Assembly: GCA_023387715.1 (NCBI GenBank)
Contig: JAEWHQ010000076.1
Span: 1-7,880, forward strand
Length of the DNA: 7,880 nt
From: Pseudomonadota bacterium
Lineage (GTDB): Bacteria > Pseudomonadota > Alphaproteobacteria > Rhizobiales > Rhizobiaceae
Direction of reading: 5' to 3'
Notes under the pieces: model-generated
What the model was told of the DNA's origin: nothing
The model's input: only the letters and a program-made list of their open reading frames with translations
Database searches by the model: none
Position numbers and translations under genes: made by a program
In this document: in pieces, positions 1 to 6,047 of the stretch
How the letters are laid out: each line of letters opens with the position of its first letter
Numbering within the stretch: the first letter of the stretch is position 1

Positions 1-2
1 CC

Positions 3-539
3 GGGTTGCCGCCTTTCATCGTAAGTGGCCAGAGAACAAGTCTTGGGCATGCAACATGGTCCGGGCGTGTTTTGCAAAATGGCGATTCACTTGCTTTTGA
101 AATACCGGGTGTCGTTGCCCGTTATGCTGGGCCGCTTTTTCGGTCCGGTGTTGTGGGCAGCAAATCGGACGAGTTAAAGCATTTGGAAAATGCAACTTTA
201 AAATCGTTAGAAATCCTGATTGATAACATCAAGCCGGGTGCTGTTTGTGAGGACATACATGCACTCAGTGTGCGAAATTTTTCGCAATTTGGTTATACAC
301 TCGGGCATCGAAGCGGGTATTCGGTGGGCGTAAACTATGCGCCGGACTGGGGAGAGGGTAATATTTTATCAATCCGCGCTGGTGAGAAACGTGTTATTGA
401 GGAAGGAATGGTTTTTCACCTTGTACCCGGCATTTATGTCGAGGGAAAACATGTGGTGGTTATCTCCGAGACGGTCGTCGTAACCAGTCAAGGTTGTGAA
501 TGCTTGACGAACTATCCGCGTGAGATTTTTGTGGTTTGA
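3..539 (+). CDS. M24 family peptidase/creatinase-like protein, DoeA (ectoine hydrolase) type, 3' part
   Basis: The reading frame is open to the left edge, so the N-terminal part of this roughly 390-400 residue family lies outside the window; the TTG at 6 is internal. The visible 178 codons cover most of the pita-bread catalytic domain. The start, with SGQRTSLGHATWSG, and the end, with GHRSGYSVGVNYAPDWGEGN, GMVFHLVPGIYV and SETVVV, match the DoeA/EutD and Xaa-Pro dipeptidase-like branch. Where true metallo-M24 peptidases carry two aspartate ligands, this protein reads FEIPG and FRSGVVG, so those aspartates are missing. That fits the metal-independent, creatinase-like C-N hydrolases. The usual role is opening ectoine or a related cyclic amide in the cytoplasm, but the substrate cannot be told here. 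No frameshift is seen in this part. It ends at TGA 537-539, just before a terminator. The amide/urea binding-protein and amidase remnants downstream suggest a former shared catabolic locus. Confidence 0.85.
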   Translation, partial: GLPPFIVSGQRTSLGHATWSGRVLQNGDSLAFEIPGVVARYAGPLFRSGVVGSKSDELKHLENATLKSLEILIDNIKPGAVCEDIHALSVRNFSQFGYTLGHRSGYSVGVNYAPDWGEGNILSIRAGEKRVIEEGMVFHLVPGIYVEGKHVVVISETVVVTSQGCECLTNYPREIFVV

Positions 540-545
540 TGTTTG

Positions 546-586
546 CCCTTGATCAAGCAACCCAAAGGATGGGTGCTTGATCAGGG
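546..586 (+). terminator. Hairpin terminator after the M24 gene
   Basis: The stem pairs CCCT(T)GATCAAGCA(A)CCC with GGGTGCTTGATCAGGG, with two single-base bulges on the left arm and a loop of about seven bases. It starts seven bases after the M24 stop codon. The following bases (TATTTAATTGTTGTTATTTAT) are T-rich but not an unbroken T run, so termination may be partial. It separates the M24 gene from the binding-protein leader. Confidence 0.7.
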
Positions 587-655
587 TATTTAATTGTTGT
601 TATTTATCAATTGTTTAAATAATTACCTGCGCTTGGTTGATGTTGATAATATCCA

Positions 656-722
656 CATCTGAAATTAAGCCATTGACAAGTGGATGTTATTTTCAGATGC
701 TTTGATTGTGCATTGGGGCACA
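656..722 (+). promoter_or_regulatory. Putative promoter/operator region of the binding-protein gene
   Basis: A perfect TTGACA (673-678) sits between the arms of a 9-bp inverted repeat, CATCTGAAA (656-664) and TTTCAGATG (691-699). A second, smaller inverted repeat, ATCCAC (651-656) and GTGGAT (680-685), overlaps it. No good -10 box lies 16-18 bases after TTGACA. An alternative pair is TTGATT (702-707) with TAAAAA (723-728), but its 15-base spacer is short and it contains TGTGC/GCACA (707-711, 718-722). The dense symmetry and AT-rich context suggest a regulated promoter, but the exact elements are inferred. Confidence 0.4.
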
Positions 723-742
723 TAAAAAAATTAAGCGAAGTT

Positions 743-836
743 GCTGAACATTAGTTCTGGGATTATAGCTGTGTTTTTTAATTGGCGACTGCCGCCAATA
801 CGAGATGTTCAGCCTTTCATGATAAAGGGAACATCT
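743..836 (+). promoter_or_regulatory. Candidate cis-regulatory RNA leader with two mutually exclusive folds
   Basis: Three perfect inverted repeats are nested just before the ATG at 840. GCTGAACAT (743-751) pairs with ATGTTCAGC (805-813), enclosing a hairpin ATTGGCG (781-787)/CGCCAAT (793-799). Alternatively AGATGTTC (803-810) pairs with GAACATCT (829-836), continued inside by CCTTT (813-817)/AAAGG (824-828) with loop CATGAT. The second fold buries the Shine-Dalgarno AAAGGGA (824-830). The first fold uses the same bases 805-813 and would release it. This is the layout of a translational switch. No match to the guanidine, SAM-II or other known riboswitch consensus was recognised by eye. Confidence 0.5.
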
Positions 837-839
837 GAG

Positions 840-1415
840 ATGAGCAGAAAAACCTCACTTTTAAGTTTGGCGCTGATGGCATCGGTGCTATCGACTCCAG
901 CATTTGCGCAGGCAAAAATTGCCTCAATTTTTGATCTGACAGGTAGCTTGAATATTTATGGTATTCAGCAAAATCAGGCCTTGGAGCTGGCCGTTGAAGA
1001 CATCAACAATAATGGCGGTCTCCTTGGAGAAAAGGTTGCTGTTGTTGCTTATGATGCCCAGTCTGAGCAAAGCAAATTTACGCAATATGCGAATACCGCT
1101 ATTATGCGTGACCGCGTCAATGCAATGTTTGGCGGTTTGACGAGCTCAGCCCGTGAAGCTATTCGCCCAGCTGTTCGTAAAGCAAATATTCCTTATTCTT
1201 ATTCAGCGCTGTACGAGGGGGGCACCTGTGACAAGCAAACTTTTGTAACAGGCCCGACAGCATCGCAGCAGCTTTCAGTGTTAATTGACTGGGCTGTCAA
1301 AAAATATGGCAAGAAAATTTATATCATGGCGCCGGATTATAGTTTCGGAACCATTTCTGCTCACTGGATTCATGCAAGGGGTTTATTTTTTTGCAAAAAA
1401 TCTGGATTCCCTTGA
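840..1415 (+). pseudogene. Truncated amide/urea-type ABC transporter substrate-binding protein (5' half)
   Basis: The frame starts at ATG 840, nine bases after AAGGGA. It encodes a signal peptide ending STPAFA before QAK (residues 1-23), then a type 1 periplasmic binding fold of the UrtA/FmdD branched-chain-type family. Typical landmarks are FDLTGSLNIYG, GLLGEKVAVVAYD, FGGLTSSAREAIRP, YEGGTC and KKIYIMAPDYSFG. Homology stops near residue 177, after SAHWI; 13 unrelated codons follow before TGA 1413-1415. Family members are about 400 residues and need a second lobe to close over ligand, so this product cannot be a working binding protein. An intact one would capture short amides or urea in the periplasm for an ABC importer. 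No permease or ATPase genes follow. Downstream DNA from about 1372 belongs to an amidase in another frame. In-frame starts at TTG 741 and ATG 819 exist, but the ribosome-binding site and signal peptide favour 840. Confidence 0.85.
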
Positions 1416-2135
1416 CCCTTTATGCGAACTGTTCAGGATGCAATTTGAATTGACTCTGCTATGTGCAGCAAAACCAACTATCAGATCGCGCTACTTAAAA
1501 TAAGTGAATTACGTTTTGTTGAGCCGGAAACAGTTGTTTTTAATGATGCGGAAGCAAAAGTGGTGGCTGCGTTTGAGGCAACTTTGGAGCGGCTGCAAAA
1601 GTCTGGTGCGATAATAAGGCGTCAAAAGTTTTCGCTATTTGATGAGATATTAGCTCTAATGGCAAAGTATGGATCTTTAGTGACAGCCGGGGCCTTTGCA
1701 TTTCATCACCAGCGTCAGGCGAGTACACAAACCCGCAAAATGGATCATCATGTGATAACCCGTATGGGAATGGGTACAAAAAATTCGCTGGTTTATTACT
1801 GAGAGCTGACAAATGCGCGTGAGAAGATGATCTTGCAGTTTAACACCATGGTTGAGAGTAACGAGCTCATTATTTCACCCACCGTTCCCCACATAGCACC
1901 AGAGCTGGTTCCATTGTTGAAAGACGATGCACTCTTCGTGCATTTTAATAATAAAACACTGCGCAATACATTAACTGGCAATTTTTTTGGATTGGTGTGC
2001 TGTTTCAATACCTTGCCGTAAAGGAAAAGCTGAAATGCCTGTTGGGTTCCAGATTGCTGCATGCGCCAATCGAGATGAATATATATGTTGGCCGCAGCGA
2101 TGGCGGCAGAGAACATTGTTAGGAACTATCCCTGA
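1372..2135 (+). pseudogene. Amidase-signature family (AtzE/GatA-like) 3' remnant, multiply disrupted
   Basis: Read across three frames, this is the C-terminal half of an amidase-signature hydrolase. It begins at QGVYFFAKNLDSL, the segment just after the catalytic Ser-Ser-Lys region, so the triad itself is absent. Lesions seen: one G missing near 1414 (CTTGACCC for CTTGGACCC), which shifts into PFMRTVQDAI; TGA at 1446-1448 where Trp is plausible; TGA at 1800-1802 between VYY and ELTNAR; a T run at 1982-1988 one base too long (six Ts would read GNFLDWCAVSIPC); and a shift in the TATATAT tract near 2081-2086. After that the frame gives LAAAMAAENIVRNYP and ends at TGA 2133-2135. Intact relatives hydrolyse amides in the cytoplasm, fitting the amide-type binding protein fused upstream. 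The product cannot be functional. Confidence 0.85.
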
Positions 2136-2376
2136 AATTGTCTCCAATCACGAGCGATCTCAAAGAACTTGTGGTGCGTACCAAGACACCTGTCAGGTTA
2201 TTGAAGATAATGGCGATAAGTCTGAAACTGGAACCGGAGATATCAAAATTCTTTCATGAGAAAAATGATTTGTTCGACCAGCGTTTAAAATAGCTGAAAA
2301 TCCGTCATTCTGCTGTTATAGAGAAGCCTTAAAGGCACGAAGATTGCATATCCGATGTTAAGAAGGGCTAACTTTT
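2136..2376. other. Gap between amidase remnant and glycosyltransferase gene
   Basis: No convincing gene is seen here. One short + strand frame (about 2123-2293, stop TAG 2291-2293) could encode ITSDLKELVVRTKTPVRLLK, then an acidic-hydrophobic tail ending DLFDQRLK. It has no start with a ribosome-binding site and no recognised family, so it may be a remnant of another decayed gene. The last 30 bases hold the ribosome-binding site of the next gene (AGAAGGG, 2361-2367). No clear promoter or terminator is visible. Confidence 0.4.
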
Positions 2377-3141
2377 TTGCTTAAGTGGCTTCAAAAGAGA
2401 TTAACGGCGTGGTCGCCGGAACATAAAAAGATTATTCGCGACTTTCCAGGTTTTGAAGAACTGGTAATGAGCCGGACTGGTGATGAAGACAGGCAAGGTA
2501 CAGTCGTTGGGTTTTATACAAAAGATAGTATTTATGAGTTGGAGAAAAACCGCCTCCAGCGTTCGTTGGACATACTCAATTTGCGATATGATTTGTCAGA
2601 AATTGAAAATCAGCAATCCTGGGTACGCAATGCCGGAATGAAGCCTTCAGTACTGGTTAAAATGCGTGAAAAACATCAAGGGTCTCTGCTTTATTTGGAT
2701 GTTGATGCTGTTTTTCATCGTAATCCGTGGCCGCTTTTGCTGGAGCAAGATTGTGATCTTGCGGTGTATTTCGAGCCGGAGGGTAATCTCTTGAGCGGAA
2801 CATTGTTCATTGGCGATACACCGGCAGCAAAAGATATATTGAGCGTGTGGGATCAGGCTTGCCGTGACAATCCTGAAGAGTGGGATCAACGGGTTTTACA
2901 AAAAATTATTGCCGACGATCAACAGAGCAAAAGCCCACGCTATCGGGTGGAAAGATTACCGGTTTCTTATTGCTGGGTATTTGATAAAATCAATAACGAG
3001 CCGGAGAGCGTGATTTATATCGAGCATTTGCAGGCGAGCCGCGAGAAAAAGAAACGTAAGCGTTTATTCAATCGTAAAGGCAAGGGACTAACCCGCCGCG
3101 ATGACAGAATAAAAGAAATTGAAAAAGTGCTTTTTCAATAG
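2377..3141 (+). CDS. DxD-type nucleotide-diphospho-sugar transferase-like protein
   Basis: This 254-residue soluble protein has no signal peptide or membrane segment. A Rossmann-like start (TVVGFYTKDSIYELE, about 42-56) leads to YLDVDAVFHRNPWPLL (106-121). Its D108-x-D110 is the metal and sugar-nucleotide binding motif of GT-A enzymes. SGTLFIGDTPAAKDIL (140-155) and EWDQRVLQKII (168-178) are the usual later blocks of the nucleotide-diphospho-sugar transferase (PF03407-like) fold, and LPVSYCWVFD with IEHLQASR (194-222) closes the domain. A basic tail (EKKKRKRLFNRKGKG) may bind anionic lipid or membrane. Acceptor and sugar are unknown. TTG 2377 is chosen because AGAAGGG ends nine bases before it and an in-frame stop lies at 2359-2361. 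ATG 2355 is in another frame and would join only if the T run 2373-2378 were one base shorter. It stands alone, with no glycan genes beside it. Confidence 0.75.
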   Translation: MLKWLQKRLTAWSPEHKKIIRDFPGFEELVMSRTGDEDRQGTVVGFYTKDSIYELEKNRLQRSLDILNLRYDLSEIENQQSWVRNAGMKPSVLVKMREKHQGSLLYLDVDAVFHRNPWPLLLEQDCDLAVYFEPEGNLLSGTLFIGDTPAAKDILSVWDQACRDNPEEWDQRVLQKIIADDQQSKSPRYRVERLPVSYCWVFDKINNEPESVIYIEHLQASREKKKRKRLFNRKGKGLTRRDDRIKEIEKVLFQ

Positions 3142-3162
3142 TTTTAAGTGTTTAGTGCCGCT

Positions 3163-3978
3163 TTACTTATGGTTTCTAAGCCCCAGATATGTGAGTGGCG
3201 GGCTACCAAAAGCGCGTTTGAACATCAGTGTAAAAGCTGCCGGATTTTCATAGCCCAAATCTAGCGCTACATTGGTAACAGGCTCACCGCTGGCAAGGCG
3301 TGGTATTGCTGACAGCAGGCAGGCTTGCATACACCATGCTTTAAAACTCATGCCTGTTTCGCGCCGGAAAAGCCGTGTGAATGTACGCCGGCTGGTGCCG
3401 ATGCTTTCACACCAATCATCAATAGTTTCATGAATATTGGGTGCCAGCATAAAAACGCGGCAGCGCTCGGCTAAAATTTTATGTGTCGGATAGGGTAGTG
3501 AGAGAGGAAGAGGCGGTAATTGCGCCAGCTCATAGAGGAGCAGCTGCATCAGAGTGCCTTCGCGGCCGTCCAGTTGGTATTCCAGCGGTAAATCCAGTGC
3601 TTCATTGATCAGTTCACGGACAAATGCGGAAATGCTGACCACCTGACAACTTTCAGGCATCGTTGGAATGGCATCGGGTTCCAGATAAAGGCTTTGCATG
3701 GTGACGTCGCCGACGATACGCACATTATGCGTCGCGCAAGGCGGGATCCACATGCCACGCTGCGGTGGCATTACCCATGTGCCGGTAGGGGTGGTGAGAA
3801 CAATGAGGCCGGACGTTGCAGACATTAATTGGCCGCGCCGGTGATGATGAGGCACAATTGAGTGGCCATCGGGGTAAATATTGCCGATAGCAACAACAGG
3901 GCGGTCGATATGGTCAACCTGATCAATATGGATGTGACGCATGCTTTGACCCGATTTAGTAATTGAATGACCCAACAT
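3163..3978 (-). CDS. AraC-family transcriptional regulator (NimR-like)
   Basis: With the start at ATG 3978 the product is 271 residues. The N-terminal cupin sensor domain has RPVVAIGNIYPDGH (26-39), PHHHRRGQL (43-51) and PPQRGMWIPP (71-80). The C-terminal AraC DNA-binding domain (about 185-261) has two helix-turn-helix units: IDDWCESIGTSRRTFTRLFR and VTNVALDLGYENPAAFTLMF, then FGSPP. This is the architecture of regulators that control a neighbouring MFS exporter, such as NimR of E. coli. The divergent Fsr-type gene is the obvious target, and the direct repeats at 4022-4042 the likely binding site. No start has a strong Shine-Dalgarno sequence. ATG 3942 (259 residues) is a good alternative and begins at MRHIHIDQ, a usual family start. 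A TTG at 4065 would give 300 residues but would place coding sequence over the likely promoter and operator. Inducer unknown. Confidence 0.85.
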   Translation of the reverse strand: MLGHSITKSGQSMRHIHIDQVDHIDRPVVAIGNIYPDGHSIVPHHHRRGQLMSATSGLIVLTTPTGTWVMPPQRGMWIPPCATHNVRIVGDVTMQSLYLEPDAIPTMPESCQVVSISAFVRELINEALDLPLEYQLDGREGTLMQLLLYELAQLPPLPLSLPYPTHKILAERCRVFMLAPNIHETIDDWCESIGTSRRTFTRLFRRETGMSFKAWCMQACLLSAIPRLASGEPVTNVALDLGYENPAAFTLMFKRAFGSPPLTYLGLRNHK

Positions 3979-4021
3979 CGGTGGCGGGTCTAAAACTTCT
4001 GTATCATGAAAAAGCAGATAA

Positions 4022-4060
4022 TCGCAATAAGTCGCGAATAAGCAGGTGCTGACAGCCTGC
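4022..4060. promoter_or_regulatory. Putative operator: tandem direct repeats plus palindrome between regulator and exporter
   Basis: TCGCAATAAG (4022-4031) is followed directly by TCGCGAATAAG (4032-4042), a near-perfect direct repeat spaced one helical turn apart, as AraC-family proteins often recognise. It abuts a small inverted repeat, GCAGG (4042-4046)/CCTGC (4056-4060). The block lies 24-62 bases before the exporter start and upstream of both ATG candidates of the regulator. Binding by the adjacent AraC protein is inference. Confidence 0.45.
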
Positions 4061-4067
4061 AACAAGA

Positions 4068-4090
4068 ATGAAAGTTTAATTCCGTGTCAA
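4068..4090 (-). promoter_or_regulatory. Possible promoter of the AraC-family gene
   Basis: On the minus strand a perfect TTGACA lies at 4090-4085. A weak -10 candidate (CATTCT) follows after 16 bases, around 4068-4063. Transcription would begin near 4055, leaving a leader of about 80 bases to ATG 3978 that carries the direct repeats. The -10 match is poor, so the call rests mainly on the -35 box and context. Confidence 0.25.
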
Positions 4091-5292
4091 ACACAACTGT
4101 TTCTGCTGTTCCGATAAAAGCAAAAGCTGCTTTTCCTGTTCTTTTGGGCGCAAGTGCAGGGCATCTACTGAATGATCTTTTGCAGGCTTTGCTGCCCGCG
4201 ATGTATCCGATTTTGCAGCAAGGATTTTCGCTGAGCTTTGCTCAGGTCGGTATTCTGACCTTCGTTTATCAGCTGACGGCATCCATTTTTCAGCCCTTCA
4301 TCGGTCATTATACTGACCGTAACCCGATGCCTTATTTGCTGCCTTTAGGCATGGCGTCCTCTATGAGCGGCTTGCTGGCACTGGCCTTTGCACCAACCTA
4401 TGGCTGGTTGTTGTTAGGCTCGGTTTTATTGGGGTTGGGGTCTTCGATTTTCCATCCGGAAACATCGCGCATTGCACGCCTTGCGTCCGGTGGTTCGCAT
4501 GGACTTGCGCAATCCCTGTTTCAGGTGGGCGGTAATTTTGGTTCAGCACTTGGGCCTTTGGCAGCAGCGTTTATCATTCTGCCGCGCGGGCAAAGCGGTC
4601 TGGCATGGTTTGCCATTGCAGCCCTTGCTGGCATTATTTTATTGTCGGCGCTGGGGGCTTGGTATCGCTCCAATGGCCTGACACGTAAAGCCAGCAATGC
4701 AGCACCGGAACGCCATTCGTTTTTGACCAAACGTCAGGTCAGTATTGCCATGGCTATTCTGATTGCGCTGTTATTTTCCAAATATATCTATCTGGCAAGC
4801 TTCACCAGCTATTACACTTTTTACCTGATGGATAAGTTTGATCTGCCGATTAAATCGGCGCAGGTTTTGCAATTTGTGTTCTTTGCGTCCGTTGCTGCCG
4901 GCACCATTTCCGGCGGGCCAATTGGTGACCGTTTGGGACGCAGACTGGTGATCTGGGTTTCTATTTTAGGTGTGTTGCCGTTTACGCTTTTACTGCCACA
5001 TGTGGGCTTGACGGCTACAGTGCTCCTCACCGTGATTATCGGTTTTGTAATTTCATCGGCATTTCCGGCAATTGTGGTTTACGGTCAGGAACTGATGCCG
5101 GGACGTGTTGGTATGGTGTCGGGCTTGTTCTTCGGCTTTATTTTCGGGATTGGTGGTATTGGTGCGGCCGCTCTTGGCGCGCTGGCAGACTGGAAAGGGA
5201 TTTCCTTTGTATTTCTGATCTGCTCGTTTTTGCCAATCATTGGTGTGCTGACAGCATTTTTGCCAAATCCGCGTGAACCAAAAACCGATTGA
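4084..5292 (+). CDS. fsr: MFS transporter, Fsr (fosmidomycin resistance) family
   Basis: A 402-residue, 12-helix inner-membrane exporter of the major facilitator superfamily that uses the proton gradient to expel drugs. It closely follows E. coli Fsr (about 406 residues) in layout and motifs: GHLLNDLLQALLPAMYP (26-42) in helix 1, GHYTDRNPMPYLLPLGM (74-90) as the loop 2-3 motif, the family hallmark FHPETSRIARLASGG (123-137), SLFQVGGNFGSALGPL (144-159), a cytoplasmic linker near 195-217, FSKYIYLASFTSYYTFYLM (231-249), GGPIGDRLGRRLVIW (277-291) and GRVGMVSGLFFGF (340-352). GTG 4084 is the start: it gives the expected N-terminus, and no upstream in-frame start is better. The ATG at 4068 opens only a four-codon frame. 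The AraC-type gene is divergent and probably controls it. The true substrate could be fosmidomycin or other toxic compounds. Confidence 0.92.
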   Translation: MSNTTVSAVPIKAKAAFPVLLGASAGHLLNDLLQALLPAMYPILQQGFSLSFAQVGILTFVYQLTASIFQPFIGHYTDRNPMPYLLPLGMASSMSGLLALAFAPTYGWLLLGSVLLGLGSSIFHPETSRIARLASGGSHGLAQSLFQVGGNFGSALGPLAAAFIILPRGQSGLAWFAIAALAGIILLSALGAWYRSNGLTRKASNAAPERHSFLTKRQVSIAMAILIALLFSKYIYLASFTSYYTFYLMDKFDLPIKSAQVLQFVFFASVAAGTISGGPIGDRLGRRLVIWVSILGVLPFTLLLPHVGLTATVLLTVIIGFVISSAFPAIVVYGQELMPGRVGMVSGLFFGFIFGIGGIGAAALGALADWKGISFVFLICSFLPIIGVLTAFLPNPREPKTD

Positions 5293-5313
5293 ATGTAGAT
5301 AACTGCTGAAATT

Positions 5314-5343
5314 AAAAAGCCCCGATAACCGGGGCTTTTTTTT
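5314..5343. terminator. Strong intrinsic terminator usable from both sides
   Basis: GCCCCG (5319-5324) pairs with CGGGGC (5330-5335) around the loop ATAAC. The stem is flanked by five As on the left and eight Ts on the right (5336-5343). It lies 22 bases after the exporter stop and directly beside the stop of the acetyltransferase on the other strand. The T run serves the + strand, and the A run becomes a U run for the - strand, so it should end both convergent transcripts. Confidence 0.92.
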
Positions 5344-5344
5344 A

Positions 5345-5998
5345 TTAGTTTTGACTATCGTAATCTGTGGATGCTTTGACCAAAGCATCAATATCATCGG
5401 CACAGATCTGAGCGCGAAGCGCATCAAATTTCTGTTTATCCCATTGATAAATGCCAAGCGCCAGCAGACGCTCAACGGTTGCTTCAGGAAAACGCTGTTT
5501 GATTGGTTTGGCAGGATTTCCGGCAACGATTGTATAGGGTGCAACCGATTTGGTGACGATGGCGCCGGATGCAATAATTGCACCTTCACCAATGGTTACG
5601 CCCGGCATAATCATCGCGCGCATACCGATCCATGAGCCATCCTGAATAATGGTGTCGCCTTTGCCGATATAGGCATCACCAATGACCTCAACAAAAGGAT
5701 AAAGGCTGAACCAATCGGTGCGGTGGGTGTGATTGCCGCCCATCAGAATGACAGCTTCAGCACCGATGCAGACATAATCACCAATATGAAGCTGGTCGAT
5801 TTCCCACATTGGCTCCCATGTTGCCAAACTATATTCATCGCCATAATGATAGCGCACGACACTTTCTTCAAATGTGCCTGTCCATGCGCCGCTATAATAG
5901 CTTTGCTGGCCGCGAATATGGATATTTGGATTTTTGACGGTTTCCGCCAGCATTTCCACTTTTGACCAATGTTTGACGGATGCCTGATCAACCGACAT
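5345..5998 (-). CDS. Xenobiotic acetyltransferase-like hexapeptide protein (CatB/Vat family)
   Basis: A 217-residue left-handed beta-helix acetyltransferase of the XAT group, which uses acetyl-CoA to acetylate hydroxyl groups of chloramphenicol (CatB) or streptogramin A (Vat). Family features in order: NPNIHIRGQQSYYSGAW (23-39), the hexapeptide turns IGDYVCIGAEAVILMGGNH (72-90) with the likely catalytic histidine H90 and then H92 (NHTHRTDW), SLYPF (98-102), a second hexapeptide series from IGDAYIGKGDTIIQDGSWIG to PGVTIGEGAIIASGAIV (106-148), and AGNPAKPIKQRF (159-170) at the CoA end. The C-terminal helix follows. Length fits the family (about 205-220). ATG 5998 is preceded by GGAGAG (6009-6004) five bases upstream; 18 further in-frame codons upstream lack such a site. 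Chromosomal members of this family often do not confer clinical resistance, so the substrate is open. Confidence 0.88.
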   Translation of the reverse strand: MSVDQASVKHWSKVEMLAETVKNPNIHIRGQQSYYSGAWTGTFEESVVRYHYGDEYSLATWEPMWEIDQLHIGDYVCIGAEAVILMGGNHTHRTDWFSLYPFVEVIGDAYIGKGDTIIQDGSWIGMRAMIMPGVTIGEGAIIASGAIVTKSVAPYTIVAGNPAKPIKQRFPEATVERLLALGIYQWDKQKFDALRAQICADDIDALVKASTDYDSQN

Positions 5999-6047
5999 TT
6001 TTACTCTCCGTTTAAAGATGAGGGACAGGCATAAAACGCCATATGAA

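Noticed and set aside
741..836. Known guanidine-type (ykkC) riboswitch
   Set aside because: Only an isolated ACGA (800-803) recalls that class; the conserved CUAGGG-like and GGUCCGAGAG-like blocks are not seen, so no known class is assigned.
1796..2116. Minus-strand open frame of about 106 codons opposite the amidase remnant
   Set aside because: The plus strand clearly carries amidase homology across this stretch, while the minus-strand translation resembles no family and has no ribosome-binding site.
2326..2341. Short symmetry GCCTT/AAGGC as a hairpin
   Set aside because: The arms overlap almost without a loop, and there is no T run or other signal nearby.
3121..3136. Palindrome GAAAAAGTGCTTTTTC as a terminator for the glycosyltransferase gene
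   Set aside because: It lies inside the coding end, has a two-base loop and almost no GC pairs, so it would not form a useful terminator hairpin.
3979..4065. Extending the AraC-family protein to the TTG at 4065
   Set aside because: The added residues have no family match, there is no ribosome-binding site, and the extension would cover the direct repeats and likely promoter.
5053..5592. Minus-strand open frame of about 179 codons across the terminator
   Set aside because: It runs through the exporter end, a strong terminator and the acetyltransferase end in a different frame; its composition is not protein-like and both real genes are well supported.
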